From Rhodospirillaceae bacterium (lineage in GTDB: Bacteria > Pseudomonadota > Alphaproteobacteria > SP197): DNA of 64,000 nucleotides. The stretch is taken from the NCBI GenBank assembly GCA_002722885.1, contig PBNE01000004.1, positions 17,567 to 81,566 on the forward strand, read 5' to 3'. The notes under the pieces were generated by a model. The model worked only from the letters and a program-made list of their open reading frames with translations, made no database searches and had not been told where the DNA came from. A program made the position numbers and the translations under genes. Each line of letters opens with the position of its first letter. Position 1 is the stretch's first letter. This document shows positions 63,787 through 64,000 of this stretch, piece after piece.

Positions 63787-64000
63787 TCAGGCCGCCCTGG
63801 CGGCAAAACGGTCCGCATCCAGGAAATCAATCGGCAGGGCGGTCGAACCTTCGAGCGCGAGATCGGCGAGACCTTCGCCGATCACCGGTGCGAACTTGAA
63901 GCCGTGGCCGCAGAACCCGGCAGTAAAGGCCAGCCCCGTAATTCCAGGGTGCCGGTCGACGATGAAGTGATTGTCGGGTGTCATGGTTTAGGGACCGACG
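63787..64000 (-). pseudogene. Sarcosine oxidase / N-methyltryptophan oxidase-like C-terminus, interrupted at the window edge
   Basis: Minus-strand residues [13 protein letters not shown], then [20 protein letters not shown] and [19 protein letters not shown], match the C-terminal end of monomeric sarcosine oxidase-type FAD enzymes; Cys in FCGHG stands where the family often has Ser. In intact members the sequence before TPDNHF is usually Tyr-Thr-Met. Here the codons read TAA ACC ATG (63990-63982), so the expected Tyr codon is a stop. The rest lies outside the window. Either the gene is broken, or the base call is wrong. Confidence 0.65.

Overview
The window reads as a chromosomal segment of a GC-rich alphaproteobacterium, most like a free-living Rhodospirillales-type lineage. 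This rests on gene order as much as on the proteins. Several blocks are classical alphaproteobacterial neighbourhoods: rsmG-parA-parB facing holA-lptE-leuS-DUF3576; trmB-metK-XRE-lnt-corC-ybeY-phoH-miaB followed by plsC, an OlsB-type acyltransferase and fur; nfu-usp; hemW-rdgB-rph back to back with hrcA-grpE; dnaK-dnaJ-dapB; DUF2244 divergent from nth; and aminotransferase-ftsK. The genus is not determined. No rRNA, tRNA, CRISPR array, insertion sequence or prophage was seen.

Layout. 1-7148: chromosome partitioning and translation genes (rsmG end, parA, parB, holA, lptE, leuS, a lipoprotein). 7149-8778: a porin with a long leader and a strong terminator. 8853-15658: eight consecutive same-strand sulfotransferase paralogues, packed almost without gaps and ending in a coupled overlap with yggS, then trpS. 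17439-27685: a long minus-strand housekeeping run from fur down to trmB (tRNA modification, SAM synthesis, lipoprotein acylation, ribosome and RNA maturation, phospholipid and ornithine-lipid acylation). 27866-34827: mixed genes (TusA, RimI, a VanX-like dipeptidase, nitroreductase, polysaccharide deacetylase, Bax-like glucosaminidase, Nfu, Usp) around a 254-base inverted-repeat element. 34827-37647: TauE permease, HemW, RdgB. 37647-45304: RNase PH, HrcA, GrpE, DnaK and DnaJ with an RpoH-type promoter, plus a chimeric ORF joining a PEP-mutase-like start to a histidine-kinase end. 45385-52970: an EF-hand protein with an early stop, DapB, a broken transporter, Nth, FtsK, an aminotransferase. 53073-56771: four tandem EamA transporters, the last with two internal stops. 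56817-64000: amidase, UbiH-like hydroxylase, ASCH protein, MFS transporter, Old Yellow Enzyme, PLP decarboxylase and the tail of a sarcosine-oxidase-like gene.

The most unusual content is the eight-gene sulfotransferase array. All eight proteins keep the PAPS phosphosulfate loop and the likely catalytic histidine, but their acceptor-side regions and C-terminal PAPS loop differ. No PAPS-making or glycosyltransferase gene lies beside them, so the acceptor is unknown. Other notable signals are the chimeric kinase ORF, a perfect hairpin that places the start codon of the first EamA gene in its loop, the 254-base fold-back element, and a concentration of broken reading frames between 45 kb and the right edge.

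Starts were revised by hand where an upstream in-frame extension was clearly spurious. Several genes start with GTG or TTG inside overlaps with the preceding gene, which suggests translational coupling. Family assignments come from reading motifs and remembered family features; no database search was run.
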